From Flavilitoribacter nigricans DSM 23189 = NBRC 102662 (lineage in GTDB: Bacteria > Bacteroidota > Bacteroidia > Chitinophagales > Saprospiraceae), in the NCBI RefSeq assembly GCF_002646595.1, contig NZ_PDUD01000038.1, positions 1-64,000 of the forward strand: 64,000 nt of DNA. Reading direction: 5' to 3'. The notes under the pieces are model-generated. The model ran no database searches. It was not told where the DNA came from and worked only from the letters and a program-made list of their open reading frames with translations. Positions 18,052 through 27,695 of this stretch are shown in pieces. The position numbers were made by a program, and so were the translations under genes. Numbering within the stretch: the first letter of the stretch is position 1; every line of letters starts with the position of its first letter.

Positions 18052-21000
18052 ATGAAAAAACTCACTCTACTCCTGCTTTATTTAGTGGGGATGTCCGGCC
18101 TGTTGCAGGCGCAGGAAACATTTCCGGTAAATGATGTACAGGACGTCCGGTCAAAAGCCTACGCTTTTACCAATGCAACCGTTTTTACCAGCTCCGATAC
18201 CAAAGTAGAAGGAGCCACCTTACTCATCCGCAACGGAAAGATCGAAGGGGTCGGCAAGGGCCTGAGCGTGCCTCAGGGTTATACGACTGTCGATCTTGGA
18301 GGAAAATTCATTTACCCTTCCTTCATTGACATGTATACGAATTACGGTATGCCCGAAGCCGAGCGCTCGCGCGGTGGCGGATTCGGTGGTGCCGAGCAGA
18401 TACAATCCAATACCGCCGGTGCCTACAATGGCAATGAGGCCATCAAGTCCGAATTCAACGCAGCGGAGGTCTTCACCGTTAACGACCGTGATGCCAAGGG
18501 CTGGCGCGATCTGGGTTTCGGTTCGGTGCTGAGTTTCCGTTCCGACGGTCTGGCCCGGGGTACTTCTACCCTGGTTACCCTGGCGGACAATACGCCCAAC
18601 CAGGTCGTACTGGACCCGAAAACGGCCGCCCACTACTCCTTCAATAAGGGTTCTTCCCGGCAGAATTATCCCTCTTCGGCCATGGGGTATATTTCGCTTC
18701 TGAAACAAACTTACCTGGATGCCGAATGGTACGGCAGTTTCGCCGTACAACCCTTTACGGATCTCTCGCTTCAGGCCTGGAACAACACCCAGTCTATGCC
18801 GCAGATCTTTGAAGCCAACAACTGGGTGAACATTCTGCGGGCGGACAAACTCGGAGATGAATTCGGGGTACAATACATCATGCGTTCCGGTGGCGACAGC
18901 TACCAGCGCCTGGATGAGGTAAAAGCCACCGGAGCCTCCCTGATCGTTCCCCTGAACTTCCCGGATGCCTACAATGTGGACGATCCCATCGATGCGTACA
19001 AGGTCAGTCTGGAAAACATGAAGCACTGGGAACTCGCTCCGGCCAACCTGAGCTACCTGGAAAAAGCGGGCATCGACTTTGCCCTGACCGTAGATGGCCT
19101 TTCCAAAAAATCTGATTTCTGGAGTAATCTGAGAAAAGCGATCGATTACGGTCTGTCCGAAGATGCCGCTTTGAAGGCCCTGACCGAAGTACCCGCCAAA
19201 CTAATGGGTGTAGCCGATATGGTGGGCAGCCTGAAAGAAGGCATGGTGGCCAACTTCATCATTACCTCGGGCAACGTATTCGACGAGGATGCCACCATCT
19301 ACGAGAACTGGATCCAGGGTAAGCCTTACAAGCTCAACGATATGGTAGCTCCCGATCTGAGCGGACAGTACGTTCTGGCTCTGGGCGGAGACAGCTATGA
19401 CCTGGAAATTTCCGGCAAACCCGGTCGCCCGCAGGCTAAGATCGTCGTCAACGACACCACCGATGTAAAGGTCAATCTCTCACTCGACGAAGAAATGGTG
19501 AGCCTGAGCTTTAATCCTGATCCCAAGGATAAGGAAGGCGGCATGATCTCGCTTTCCGGCTGGATCCAGGACAAATCCCTGGCGGGTACTGGACAAATGT
19601 CCAACGGTGCCTGGGTAGACTGGTCGGCCAACTACGCTGACCCGCTGGAAGCCAAAGGCGAACGCGGTGGTCGCGGCGGCAGCGATAAGGCTCCCGAACT
19701 GGGTGAGGTCATTTATCCCTTTGTGGCCTACGGCAATAAGGAAGTCCCCCAACAGGAAAATATCCTGATCAAAAATGCTACCGTCTGGACCATGGAAGAA
19801 GCCGGCATGCTCGAAAATACCGACGTATTGCTGGAAAACGGCAAGATCACTCAGATCGGCAAAAACCTGGCTGCCCGCGGTGCCCGCGTGATCGATGGTA
19901 CCGGCAAACACCTGAGCCCGGGCATCATCGACGAACACTCTCACATCGGTGCCAGCTCCATCAACGACCGGGCGACCAACTCCTCCATGGTGCGCATCGG
20001 GGACGTAGTTGATTCCGAAGATCAGGAGATCTACCGGGCTTTGTCCGGTGGCGTGACGGCCATTCAGATCCTGCACGGATCGGCCAACCCGATCGGCGGA
20101 CAGTCCGCCCTGATCAAACTGCGCTGGGGCCATGCTCCCGAATCGATGAAGATCGACAATGCCGATGGATTCATCAAGTTTGCGCTCGGTGAGAACGTGA
20201 AACGCTCCCGCAGCGACAACTCCATTCGTTACCCGCAGACCCGGATGGGGGTTGAGCAGGTGTACGTGGATGCTTTTCAGAGCGCCCGGGACTACGAAAA
20301 GAAATGGAAAACCTACAATGCGCTTTCGGCCAGCGCCAAAGCTAAAGCCGAAAAGCCACGAAAGGACCTGGCCATGGAAACCATGCTGGAGATCCTGAAT
20401 AAAGAGCGCTTCATTACCTGCCACTCATATGTACAATCGGAGATCAACATGCTGATGAAGGTTGCCGAGCAGTTCGACTTCCGCATCAATACCTTCACCC
20501 ACATCCTGGAAGGTTACAAAGTAGCCGACAAGATGGCGGAACACGGCGTGGGTGCCTCCACCTTCTCCGACTGGTGGGCCTACAAATGGGAGGTGCGTTA
20601 CGCCATCCCCTACAACTCGACCATCATGATGCGCGAAGGCGTGGTTACCGCCGTTAACTCGGATAATGCCTCTCTGATGCGCCGTCTGAACCAGGAAGCG
20701 GCCAAAGCGGTCAAGTACGGGGATCTCGATCCCTACGAAGCCTTCAAAATGGCAACCATCAACCCCGCTACCCTGCTCCACCTCGACGATCGGATGGGCA
20801 GTATCAAAGTGGGTAAAGACGCGGATGTGGTGCTGTGGTCGGACAACCCCTTGTCCATCTACGCCCAGGCGGAAAAAACCATCGTAGACGGCACCGTCTT
20901 CTACGATATGGAGAAAGATCAGGAAATGAAAAAGGAGATCCGCGAAGAGCGGGCCCGTCTGGTACAGAAAATGAGGGATGCCAAATCCAAAGGTGGCAGC

Positions 21001-21072
21001 ACCCGTCCGGCTCGGGCCACGTACCGCCACCACTGGGAATGTGACGATGTACACGTTTACGAAGGAAATTAG
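18052..21072 (+). CDS. Exported tandem amidohydrolase, N-terminal half degenerate
   Basis: This 1006-aa protein has an N-terminal signal peptide (cleavage near LLQAQ). Two amidohydrolase-like halves are visible. In the N-terminal half (residues ~40-420) the position of the HxH metal motif reads YPSFIDMYTNYG, so that half lacks the metal ligands. The C-terminal half (residues ~570-960) has the intact motif GIIDEHSHIG (H629, H631) and further candidate ligands in ITCHSYVQ, NTFTHILEGY and VNSDNAS. It resembles imidazolonepropionase/prolidase-type amidohydrolases, so a periplasmic cyclic-amide or dipeptide substrate is likely; the exact one is unknown. The next gene, 78 bp downstream, encodes a related single-domain protein, and the two probably function together. 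Confidence 0.88.
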   Translation: MKKLTLLLLYLVGMSGLLQAQETFPVNDVQDVRSKAYAFTNATVFTSSDTKVEGATLLIRNGKIEGVGKGLSVPQGYTTVDLGGKFIYPSFIDMYTNYGMPEAERSRGGGFGGAEQIQSNTAGAYNGNEAIKSEFNAAEVFTVNDRDAKGWRDLGFGSVLSFRSDGLARGTSTLVTLADNTPNQVVLDPKTAAHYSFNKGSSRQNYPSSAMGYISLLKQTYLDAEWYGSFAVQPFTDLSLQAWNNTQSMPQIFEANNWVNILRADKLGDEFGVQYIMRSGGDSYQRLDEVKATGASLIVPLNFPDAYNVDDPIDAYKVSLENMKHWELAPANLSYLEKAGIDFALTVDGLSKKSDFWSNLRKAIDYGLSEDAALKALTEVPAKLMGVADMVGSLKEGMVANFIITSGNVFDEDATIYENWIQGKPYKLNDMVAPDLSGQYVLALGGDSYDLEISGKPGRPQAKIVVNDTTDVKVNLSLDEEMVSLSFNPDPKDKEGGMISLSGWIQDKSLAGTGQMSNGAWVDWSANYADPLEAKGERGGRGGSDKAPELGEVIYPFVAYGNKEVPQQENILIKNATVWTMEEAGMLENTDVLLENGKITQIGKNLAARGARVIDGTGKHLSPGIIDEHSHIGASSINDRATNSSMVRIGDVVDSEDQEIYRALSGGVTAIQILHGSANPIGGQSALIKLRWGHAPESMKIDNADGFIKFALGENVKRSRSDNSIRYPQTRMGVEQVYVDAFQSARDYEKKWKTYNALSASAKAKAEKPRKDLAMETMLEILNKERFITCHSYVQSEINMLMKVAEQFDFRINTFTHILEGYKVADKMAEHGVGASTFSDWWAYKWEVRYAIPYNSTIMMREGVVTAVNSDNASLMRRLNQEAAKAVKYGDLDPYEAFKMATINPATLLHLDDRMGSIKVGKDADVVLWSDNPLSIYAQAEKTIVDGTVFYDMEKDQEMKKEIREERARLVQKMRDAKSKGGSTRPARATYRHHWECDDVHVYEGN

Positions 21073-21150
21073 TACGGAGAATGGAATGTACAAACGTCCC
21101 AATTTCCTTTATCCTAATTTCCCAATCTTAAATTTTGGAAAGAAATAACT

Positions 21151-22476
21151 ATGAAAAAATTCCATATATCATTTTTGATCATCATTGCGCTGTTCCTGGG
21201 TAAGAACGGGACGGCTCAAACCCGGGTGGTTCCCGCACCGGCCCAGGACACACCCATTTTGCTGCAGGGTGCAACCATCCACACCGGCACCGGTGACGTA
21301 ATCGAAAACGGGATCGTTGCCTTTGCCGACGGGAAGATCACCGCTGTCGGCCCCGCCGGCACCAGCGTGACCGATCAGGGCAATTACGAAGTCATGGACG
21401 TCAGCGGCAAACACATTTATCCCGGACTGGTACTCACCTCTTCTGATCTGGGCCTGGTGGAAGTCAGTTCCGTACGCGCTACGGCCGACTTTGCCGAACA
21501 GGGAGATATCAACCCAAACGTTCGCTCGATCGTCGCGTACAATACCGATTCCGAATTGATCCCGACCTTCCGTTTCAACGGTATTCTGCTGGCCCAGACG
21601 GCGCCGAGATCCGGAGTGATCTCCGGTTCTTCCTCCGTGGTACAACTGGATGCCTGGAACTGGGAAGACGCCGCCTACCACACGGATGACGCCATCCACA
21701 TGGGTTGGCCCAATAAGGAATTCAGTCCCCGCTGGTGGATGGGTGAGACCAACAGCAGACCCAATCCCAATTACGACAAGACGGTAAGTGAGGTGGACCA
21801 GCTGTTCACCGATGCTGCCGCCTACGGTCGGATCGGCAATCCGGACATCATCAACCTGAAGCTGAAAGCAATGCAGGGCTTATTCGACGGATCCAAAGCG
21901 CTGTTCATCGGGACGAATGACGCTAAAGCGATCATTTCGGCGGTGAAAATGGCCAGGAAGCACGGTGTCCAGCGCATCGTGGTGGACGGCGGTTACGAAG
22001 CCCTGCTCATCAAGGATTTCCTGGTGGAAAACAAGATCCCCGTCATCCTGAGCGATATCCACGGTCTGCCCTCTTACGATCATGAAGACACCATCTTTCC
22101 CTACAAGATGGCGAAGGAGTTTTCCGATGCGGGTATTGAGATCATCATCAGCGGCGGTGCGGGTTATGCGGCCCGGAACATGCCTTTCTATGCGGGTACG
22201 GCGGTTGCCTACGGTCTGGATTACGAAGAAGCGATCAAAGCCATGACGCTGAATCCCGCTAAAGCGCTGGGCATTGCCGATCGTGCGGGTAGCCTGGAAA
22301 CGGGGAAAGACGCCATGATCCTCATTGTGGAAGGCGACCTGCTGGACATGCGCACCAGCAAAGTGGAGCAGGCTTACATCCAGGGTCGCAAGATCCAGAT
22401 GGACGCTCGCCAGCAGTGGTTGTACAAAAAGTATTCGGATAAATACGGCCACGATACCGGAGAAGGTGGACGGTAA
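21151..22476 (+). CDS. Exported amidohydrolase-like protein lacking the HxH motif
   Basis: This 441-aa protein has a signal peptide (MKKFHISFLIIIALFLGK...AQ). The fold markers of the amidohydrolase family are there: an N-terminal beta-sandwich (ILLQGATIHTGTGDVIENG), DVSGKHIYPGL, and the C-terminal ALGIADRAGSLETGKDAMIL. Where HxH should follow YPGL the sequence is VLTSSDLGLVE, so the binuclear metal centre is not canonical. It parallels the degenerate N-terminal half of the upstream 1006-aa protein. It may be a non-catalytic partner subunit or use another chemistry. Same operon as the preceding gene; a bidirectional terminator follows. Confidence 0.85.
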   Translation: MKKFHISFLIIIALFLGKNGTAQTRVVPAPAQDTPILLQGATIHTGTGDVIENGIVAFADGKITAVGPAGTSVTDQGNYEVMDVSGKHIYPGLVLTSSDLGLVEVSSVRATADFAEQGDINPNVRSIVAYNTDSELIPTFRFNGILLAQTAPRSGVISGSSSVVQLDAWNWEDAAYHTDDAIHMGWPNKEFSPRWWMGETNSRPNPNYDKTVSEVDQLFTDAAAYGRIGNPDIINLKLKAMQGLFDGSKALFIGTNDAKAIISAVKMARKHGVQRIVVDGGYEALLIKDFLVENKIPVILSDIHGLPSYDHEDTIFPYKMAKEFSDAGIEIIISGGAGYAARNMPFYAGTAVAYGLDYEEAIKAMTLNPAKALGIADRAGSLETGKDAMILIVEGDLLDMRTSKVEQAYIQGRKIQMDARQQWLYKKYSDKYGHDTGEGGR

Positions 22477-22535
22477 GAGTGTGTTAAGGATGGAGTGATC
22501 CGGACCTTACTTGGGCCTCCAATATGCACTACCGG

Positions 22536-22574
22536 AAAACGGTAGATGGGATCCAAATCCTGTCTACCGTTTTT
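22536..22574. terminator. Bidirectional terminator between convergent genes
   Basis: AAAACGGTAGA (22536-22546) pairs with TCTACCGTTTT (22563-22573). A-rich and T-rich arms on each side serve both the forward amidohydrolase operon and the reverse hydrolase gene, whose stop codon (22564-22566) lies within the stem. Confidence 0.75.
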
Positions 22575-23748
22575 TTAATGCCCCGACCACCCGGTCCGCG
22601 ATCGTTTGCCATTCTTTGGAAGCCGGATCGACGAACTCATTGTGGTCCGTATCGGGGAAGATCAGTAGTTCGGCCGGGATGCCGCGTTGCTGCAGGATCT
22701 CGTAGGTATATTCGCTGAGTTCTACCGGGACGTAGACATCGAGACTGCCGTGGGCCAGGATCAGTTCCGTATCCGCTGCGTAGTGCAGATACCCGACGGA
22801 CAGCGCCTGCCGGAGAGATGGGTCTTCAGCGGCAGATTTCAAAAAATGGGTTGCGGCCTCTTCTCCGCCCCCGTGTTTGTAAGCTTCATCCAGGTCCGTC
22901 ACCCCGGCCAGTGAAATGCCCAGACGAACCGGCACCTGCGGTTCGGGCATAATTTCCGCCAGTGATCCCTGCGGAATACTACTGGCCCAAACCGACAAAT
23001 ACCCTCCCGCTGAATGGCCAACCACCGCTACCCGCTCCAGATCGAGCGGATGGGCTTTGGCCAGTTCCTGCAACTGGTTGAGGGCCAGCAACACATCCCG
23101 GTGGGATTCCGGGAAACCGCCGCCGCTCTCTCCTACCCGTCGGTACTCGATATTCCAGACCGCGATGCCCTTTTTGGCCAGATCCGCCGCAATGCCGTGC
23201 ATACTGTCCCGGTAATAGCCGTCCCGCCAGAAACCGCCGTGGATCAGCATCACGACCGGATGCGGACCAGCCCCGGCGGGGAGCATCAGATCACCGATCT
23301 GCGAATCCAGCGTACCGTAAGCAAGGGTTTCGTAGGGATAGTCATTGGCGTGCAACAGGAAATGAATCGACCAGAATACCCCGCGTTCGCGGCGGCCGTA
23401 GATCGTCCGGATGATCTTCCGGTCCGCTTCGGGTTTATCGATGCGCCGGTGTTGGCCCCGGCTGTTCAGGAACAACTCTACCACGGGGAAATCGGTCTTT
23501 TCGAAATAATGCTCCAGCTCCCGGGAAGGGACTGGATCCTCCGGGGATCGCAACAGGATCACCCCCAGCAGTTCGCGGTGGGAAGCCGCCAAGGCGACGA
23601 TGGGTATAATGGCGTCGGCAGCAGCACGATGGATGTCCAGGGTAACGGACAGGTCCGCCGCGGATTCCTGGAACAGCGCATAAGTAGATGCTGCGTCGGA
23701 AAGCGTTCCCGTACGCGTATCGATAACCATGATCAGCGGCTTGGACAT
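22564..23748 (-). CDS. Alpha/beta hydrolase with an extra N-terminal domain
   Basis: This 394-aa cytoplasmic protein has a C-terminal half (residues ~140-394) that is an alpha/beta hydrolase of the BD-FAE/kynurenine-formamidase-like group: oxyanion motif HGGFWRDG (170-177), nucleophile elbow GHSAGG (Ser246), and candidate acid and base in HGSLDVYVP and DTDHNEF. Residues 1-135 form a separate alpha/beta domain (PLIMVIDTRTGTLSDAAS; LLGVILLRSPEDPVPS; FPVVELFLNS) that I do not recognise and that is not part of the usual hydrolase. It may be an atypical Rossmann or flavodoxin-like fold. The gene follows dctM by 30 bp, suggesting it acts on the imported compound. Confidence 0.85.
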   Translation of the reverse strand: MSKPLIMVIDTRTGTLSDAASTYALFQESAADLSVTLDIHRAAADAIIPIVALAASHRELLGVILLRSPEDPVPSRELEHYFEKTDFPVVELFLNSRGQHRRIDKPEADRKIIRTIYGRRERGVFWSIHFLLHANDYPYETLAYGTLDSQIGDLMLPAGAGPHPVVMLIHGGFWRDGYYRDSMHGIAADLAKKGIAVWNIEYRRVGESGGGFPESHRDVLLALNQLQELAKAHPLDLERVAVVGHSAGGYLSVWASSIPQGSLAEIMPEPQVPVRLGISLAGVTDLDEAYKHGGGEEAATHFLKSAAEDPSLRQALSVGYLHYAADTELILAHGSLDVYVPVELSEYTYEILQQRGIPAELLIFPDTDHNEFVDPASKEWQTIADRVVGALKKR

Positions 23749-23778
23749 CCTCAGTTGTTTTGGGTTTGGATCGGGAAA

Positions 23779-25083
23779 TTACTGAACCAGGATCAGTGCA
23801 ATATCCGGGAAAAAGACGACCAGCAGTAGCACCAGCAACTGGATCACCAGAAAGGGAATGATCCCCCGGTACAGATGTCCCGTAGTCACTCCCGGCGGGG
23901 CGACGCCCTTCAGATAGAAAAGCGAGAAGCCAAATGGAGGTGTCAGGAAGGAGGTCTGCAAATTGAGGGCCAGAAGAATTCCGATCCAGATCAGATCGAT
24001 ATTGAGTTCCACAAAGATCGGGCTCACTACCGGTACGATTATAAAAATGATCTCAATAAAATCAATGAAAAATCCGGCCACAAATACGATCGCCATCACC
24101 AGCAACAGGAAGATCATCGGCGAAAGATTGGAATTCCGGATGAGGTCCACCAGGAAAATATCGCCCTGCATCTCGCGAAAGACAAACGAAAAGGTCGTTG
24201 CGCCCAGCAGGATCAGGAATACCATACTGGTCAGATGCGTAGTTTCCCGCATGACGGACTGTAGGGTTTCCAGGTTGAATTTGCCCTGGATCATCGTTAG
24301 GATGGAAGCACCGAGCGCCCCCACGGCCGCGGCTTCCGTCGGCGAAGCGATACCGGCAAAGATCGATCCCAGCACGGCCACGATCAACAGGATGGGCAAT
24401 ACAAAAGCCTTAACTACCTTCTTACCGAAATCCTTGCTCTTAAATTGTTCGATCTCCTCCGGCGGGATACTCGGAGCGAGTTCCGGGCGCAGATGCGCAA
24501 AGATCAGGGTGTAGATGATGTAAGCCACCACCAGGATCATACCCGGTACCAGCGCCGCCGCAAATAGTTTACCAACCGAAACGTTCAGCACACTACCCAG
24601 CAGGACCAATACGATCGAGGGCGGAATGATCTGCCCCAGCGTACCCGATGAGGCAATCGTCCCCGTAGCCAGTTCCGGCTGGTAGCCCCGCTTGAGCATA
24701 ACCGGCAGGCTGATCAGTCCCATAGTGATCACCGTCGCTCCCACAATTCCCGTAGAGGCCGCCAGCATCGTACCCACGATCAGCACCGAGATCGCCAGGC
24801 CTCCCTTGATCTTGCCGAAAAGAATGGCCATGGTCTCCAACAGGCTTTCCGCCAGCCCCGATCGTTCGAGCATGATCCCCATGTAGATGAACAGGGGTAC
24901 TGCCAGCAGCACATAGTTGCTCATGACCCCCATGATGCGCGGAGGCAGTGCGGAAAAAGCAGCCGGATCCAGAAAGCACAAGGCGTAGATCACCGAAAGC
25001 CCGCCCAAGGTAAGCGCTACGGGATAACCGTAAAGGATCAGGAGGAAAATGCTGATAAACAGGATAATAGCAAGTATTGCCAT
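23779..25083 (-). CDS. dctM: TRAP transporter large permease subunit DctM
   Basis: This 434-aa integral membrane protein has about 12 hydrophobic segments across its length. It carries DctM family features: an early GYPVALTLGGLSVIY, the repeated membrane hairpins with STGIVGATVITMGLISLPVM and SGTLGQIIPPSI, ASPTEAAAVGALGA, and a C-terminal LNLQTSFLTPPFGFSLFYLKG. It forms the sodium-coupled transport channel together with DctQ, encoded 12 bp upstream. The matching solute receptor is probably the DctP-like protein at 15777-16892, encoded elsewhere on the other strand. Confidence 0.93.
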   Translation of the reverse strand: MAILAIILFISIFLLILYGYPVALTLGGLSVIYALCFLDPAAFSALPPRIMGVMSNYVLLAVPLFIYMGIMLERSGLAESLLETMAILFGKIKGGLAISVLIVGTMLAASTGIVGATVITMGLISLPVMLKRGYQPELATGTIASSGTLGQIIPPSIVLVLLGSVLNVSVGKLFAAALVPGMILVVAYIIYTLIFAHLRPELAPSIPPEEIEQFKSKDFGKKVVKAFVLPILLIVAVLGSIFAGIASPTEAAAVGALGASILTMIQGKFNLETLQSVMRETTHLTSMVFLILLGATTFSFVFREMQGDIFLVDLIRNSNLSPMIFLLLVMAIVFVAGFFIDFIEIIFIIVPVVSPIFVELNIDLIWIGILLALNLQTSFLTPPFGFSLFYLKGVAPPGVTTGHLYRGIIPFLVIQLLVLLLVVFFPDIALILVQ

Positions 25084-25095
25084 GGATGGTTTTTC

Positions 25096-25620
25096 TTATT
25101 CGGTCGTTTCGGAAGACGCTTCCTTGATTTCGAGATAGGATTGCAGGATATTGGCTATCCCCTGCAGCAACAGCAGGAACACACCCACGGTGATCCCGAA
25201 TTTGATCACGTACAGAGCCGGCAGACCTCCCGGGTCGGGAGATCCTTCCCCGATCCGGAAAGATTGCATGGCGTAACCCCAGGAACTGTAGATCACCAGT
25301 ATACACCAGGGAACCAGAAAGATCAGACCGCCGACCAGGTTGACCATCGCCTGATCCCGTTTTCCGAAGCGGGAATAAAAGAGGTCAACTCTTACGTGCC
25401 GGTCGTGCTTAAACGCATATCCCGAACCCAGCAGGAAGATCAGCGCGAACAGATGCCATTCCAGTTCGATGGTCCAGGCTTTGGTCGTATTGAAAAGATA
25501 ACGGAAGATAACGTCCGTCACCACCAGCACCACCAGTCCGGTGGTCAGCCAGGAAACGGCTCTTCCGATCCGTTCGTTGATCCGGTTGATCCCATCGACT
25601 ATCTTTTGTAATCCCTGCAT
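25096..25620 (-). CDS. dctQ: TRAP transporter small permease subunit DctQ
   Basis: This 174-aa protein has four predicted membrane helices (VSWLTTGLVVLVVTDVIFRYL; WHLFALIFLLGSGYAF; LVGGLIFLVPWCILVIYSSW; VIKFGITVGVFLLLLQGI) and the DctQ phrase HDRHVRVDLFY. The ATG at 25620 (MQGLQKIVDG) is preferred to the upstream GTG at 25641. DctM follows after 12 bp. The sulfatase gene upstream ends 155 bp away with no convincing terminator between, so it may share the transcript. Confidence 0.9.
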   Translation of the reverse strand: MQGLQKIVDGINRINERIGRAVSWLTTGLVVLVVTDVIFRYLFNTTKAWTIELEWHLFALIFLLGSGYAFKHDRHVRVDLFYSRFGKRDQAMVNLVGGLIFLVPWCILVIYSSWGYAMQSFRIGEGSPDPGGLPALYVIKFGITVGVFLLLLQGIANILQSYLEIKEASSETTE

Positions 25621-25774
25621 ATCTTCTGATCTAGAGGGCACAATTTAATAATTTATTTTAAGCCTTTAAGGTATCGGGCAATAAGGTTTCGCCCGGAAGT
25701 TGCGGGAGCAAAAAAAAGTTCCGATCCCTTCTTTCCGCGCAATTCACACCCGGATTTTGCCTGCGGAGAATCCT

Positions 25775-27217
25775 CTATCGCCTGCCCTGCGGCCGAAAAT
25801 CCGCATCGTAATCCGGATTGAGCTCCGTTGGTACCGGAGCCTGGGTACTTTCCCGCCAGGTCTGCATCATCTGGTGCAATTCGGCGGCTTTTTCCGGATT
25901 GGTGGCGGAAAGGTCGTTGGTTTCTCCGAGGTCGTCCTCCAGGTTGTACAGTTCCAGGGCGCCATCTTCGAAATATTCGTGCAGTTTCCAGTTGCCCAGG
26001 CGCATGACCGTGCCGGGGCGCGTCCGAAACAGCGAATCCCGGCTTTGGTCCTCGCCCTTGCGGTAAGCCTGCAGGTAGATCGGAAAGTGCCAGTACAGCG
26101 GTCGCTCGGCGATTGCATCGCCCTCCAGGATGTGGTCTTTCAGGCTGATCCCGTCCAGTAATTTATCCGCCGGTTTTTCCAGATCCAGCAGATCCAGCAC
26201 GGTCGGATATACGTCCATCAGGGTAACCGGAGCATCGGACTTCCGGCCGCCTTCTACCCGACCGGGCCAGGTGACCATGAAGGGCACCCGGATACCGCCT
26301 TCGTAGTAGCTGCCCTTTCCGGCCCGCAAAGGCGATTGACGGGACAGATAAGAAATGCCGCCATTGTCCGAAGTGAAAATGATGATGGTATTTTCCTCCA
26401 GCTGCAGGCTCTTCAGGGTACGCATGATGAAGCCGATGCCTGAGTCCATGGTCTCGATCATGGCCGCGTAGTGCGGATTGCGGCCCTGACCGCCACTCAT
26501 CTTCTTGCCCTCGTATTTATCGACCAGTCCCGGTTTGCCCTGCAGCGGCGTATGGATGGTGAAGTACGGCAGGTACAGGAAGAAGGGTTCTTCGCGGTGA
26601 TTGCGGATGAAGTGTACCGCTTCCGAAGACAGCCGTTCCGTGAGGTACTCTCCTTCCGGTCCGTCCTTCAGATTGGGATTCTGGTACGGGCTGAAATAGG
26701 TTTTCGGGTGCCCGGCGTGCGTTCCCCCGACATTGATGTCAAAACCCTGCGTGGTCGGATCGTCCCCTACATGCCATTTCCCGATCGAACAGGTGGCATA
26801 GCCGTTGGATTGCAATACTTCGGCGAGGGTCAGTACTGAGTCCGCCAGGGTTTTGGTGTTGGGCGTTGGGATCAGCTTCCGCGTTTTCTTATTCCCCCGG
26901 TCCGAAGGGCTGACGGTGTAGATCCCGTGCCGGGGCGTATTTTGCCCGGACAGCAGACAGGCCCGACTGGGCGCACAATTGGCCGCACCGGCGTAGCCGT
27001 TGGTGAACACCAGACTGCGCTGGCTCAGAGAGTCCAGGTGGGGTGTTTCGTAGTAGGTGGATCCCATAAAGCCGACATCCCGCCAGCCCAGGTCATCGAC
27101 TACTACCAGAATGATATTGGGCGGCCCGGAAGTAGCCGGAGTTTCCGCCGGATCGGCGCATTGGGAAAAGATCAGCAGGCAGAAAAGCAGGAGCAGGCCA
27201 GTGGTGGATCGATGCAA
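25775..27217 (-). CDS. Lipoprotein sulfatase (arylsulfatase family, formylglycine type)
   Basis: This 480-aa hydrolase removes sulfate esters, probably from sulfated polysaccharide or aryl compounds. Residues 1-20 are a lipoprotein signal with lipobox FSQC. The metal-binding start NIILVVVDDLGW (D41, D42) and the modification motif CAPSRACLLSG (C81, converted to formylglycine in the S1 family) are intact. The C-terminal ELYNLEDDLGETNDL segment is typical. The start is unusual: no in-frame ATG precedes the signal peptide, and the TTG at 27217 (or the ATT just before it) is the only plausible start after an upstream stop. No formylglycine-generating enzyme is in the window. Downstream lie dctQ-dctM and a hydrolase. 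Confidence 0.9.
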   Translation of the reverse strand: MHRSTTGLLLLFCLLIFSQCADPAETPATSGPPNIILVVVDDLGWRDVGFMGSTYYETPHLDSLSQRSLVFTNGYAGAANCAPSRACLLSGQNTPRHGIYTVSPSDRGNKKTRKLIPTPNTKTLADSVLTLAEVLQSNGYATCSIGKWHVGDDPTTQGFDINVGGTHAGHPKTYFSPYQNPNLKDGPEGEYLTERLSSEAVHFIRNHREEPFFLYLPYFTIHTPLQGKPGLVDKYEGKKMSGGQGRNPHYAAMIETMDSGIGFIMRTLKSLQLEENTIIIFTSDNGGISYLSRQSPLRAGKGSYYEGGIRVPFMVTWPGRVEGGRKSDAPVTLMDVYPTVLDLLDLEKPADKLLDGISLKDHILEGDAIAERPLYWHFPIYLQAYRKGEDQSRDSLFRTRPGTVMRLGNWKLHEYFEDGALELYNLEDDLGETNDLSATNPEKAAELHQMMQTWRESTQAPVPTELNPDYDADFRPQGRR

Positions 27218-27695
27218 AATGGTATATTTTGGTATAAAAATCAGTTACTTTCGAATTGAGGCAAGATCGAAATTTTAGCCAAGACAACACAAACAATTCC
27301 CTTCTTTTTCCTTTCTACTGCTACGGTATCGATTCCGTTTCAATTATCCGGTGCTGCTGTTGATCGGGATCATGTCCATTTTCCCGCTCTTGGAGTAAAA
27401 CAAGGTTGCGCTACCAAAAACGGACTGGTCCCAAATTTTCTCCCTGGGGAACGATTTCCGCCGATCGTTTGAAACACCGGGCCCCTTCGGGCGTTTATTT
27501 TTCGGGTACTATCACCAGAAAGTTCCCGTTTTCTTCGGAGCTATCTACCAAATCCGGTAGATTCGCGCTGCGAAAAACCGTATATTCCTATTCGACCTTT
27601 CCGAGCAAAAGGATGCAGTGGTTGAAACCTTTTATGCTTACGGCTCCAGTCCAGCCTGGCGGGTGGCGATCACTTCGGTCACAAAAAATAAAATT
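27218..27695. other. Divergent intergenic region, sulfatase to fumarase
   Basis: This 478-bp spacer lies between divergently transcribed genes. A 109-codon forward ORF here has unlikely composition and overlaps the fumarase start. I see no certain promoter. Confidence 0.4.

Noticed and set aside
25775-27217. Lack of an ATG as evidence that the sulfatase is a pseudogene
   Set aside because: The signal peptide, lipobox and full catalytic core are intact; a TTG start is plausible.
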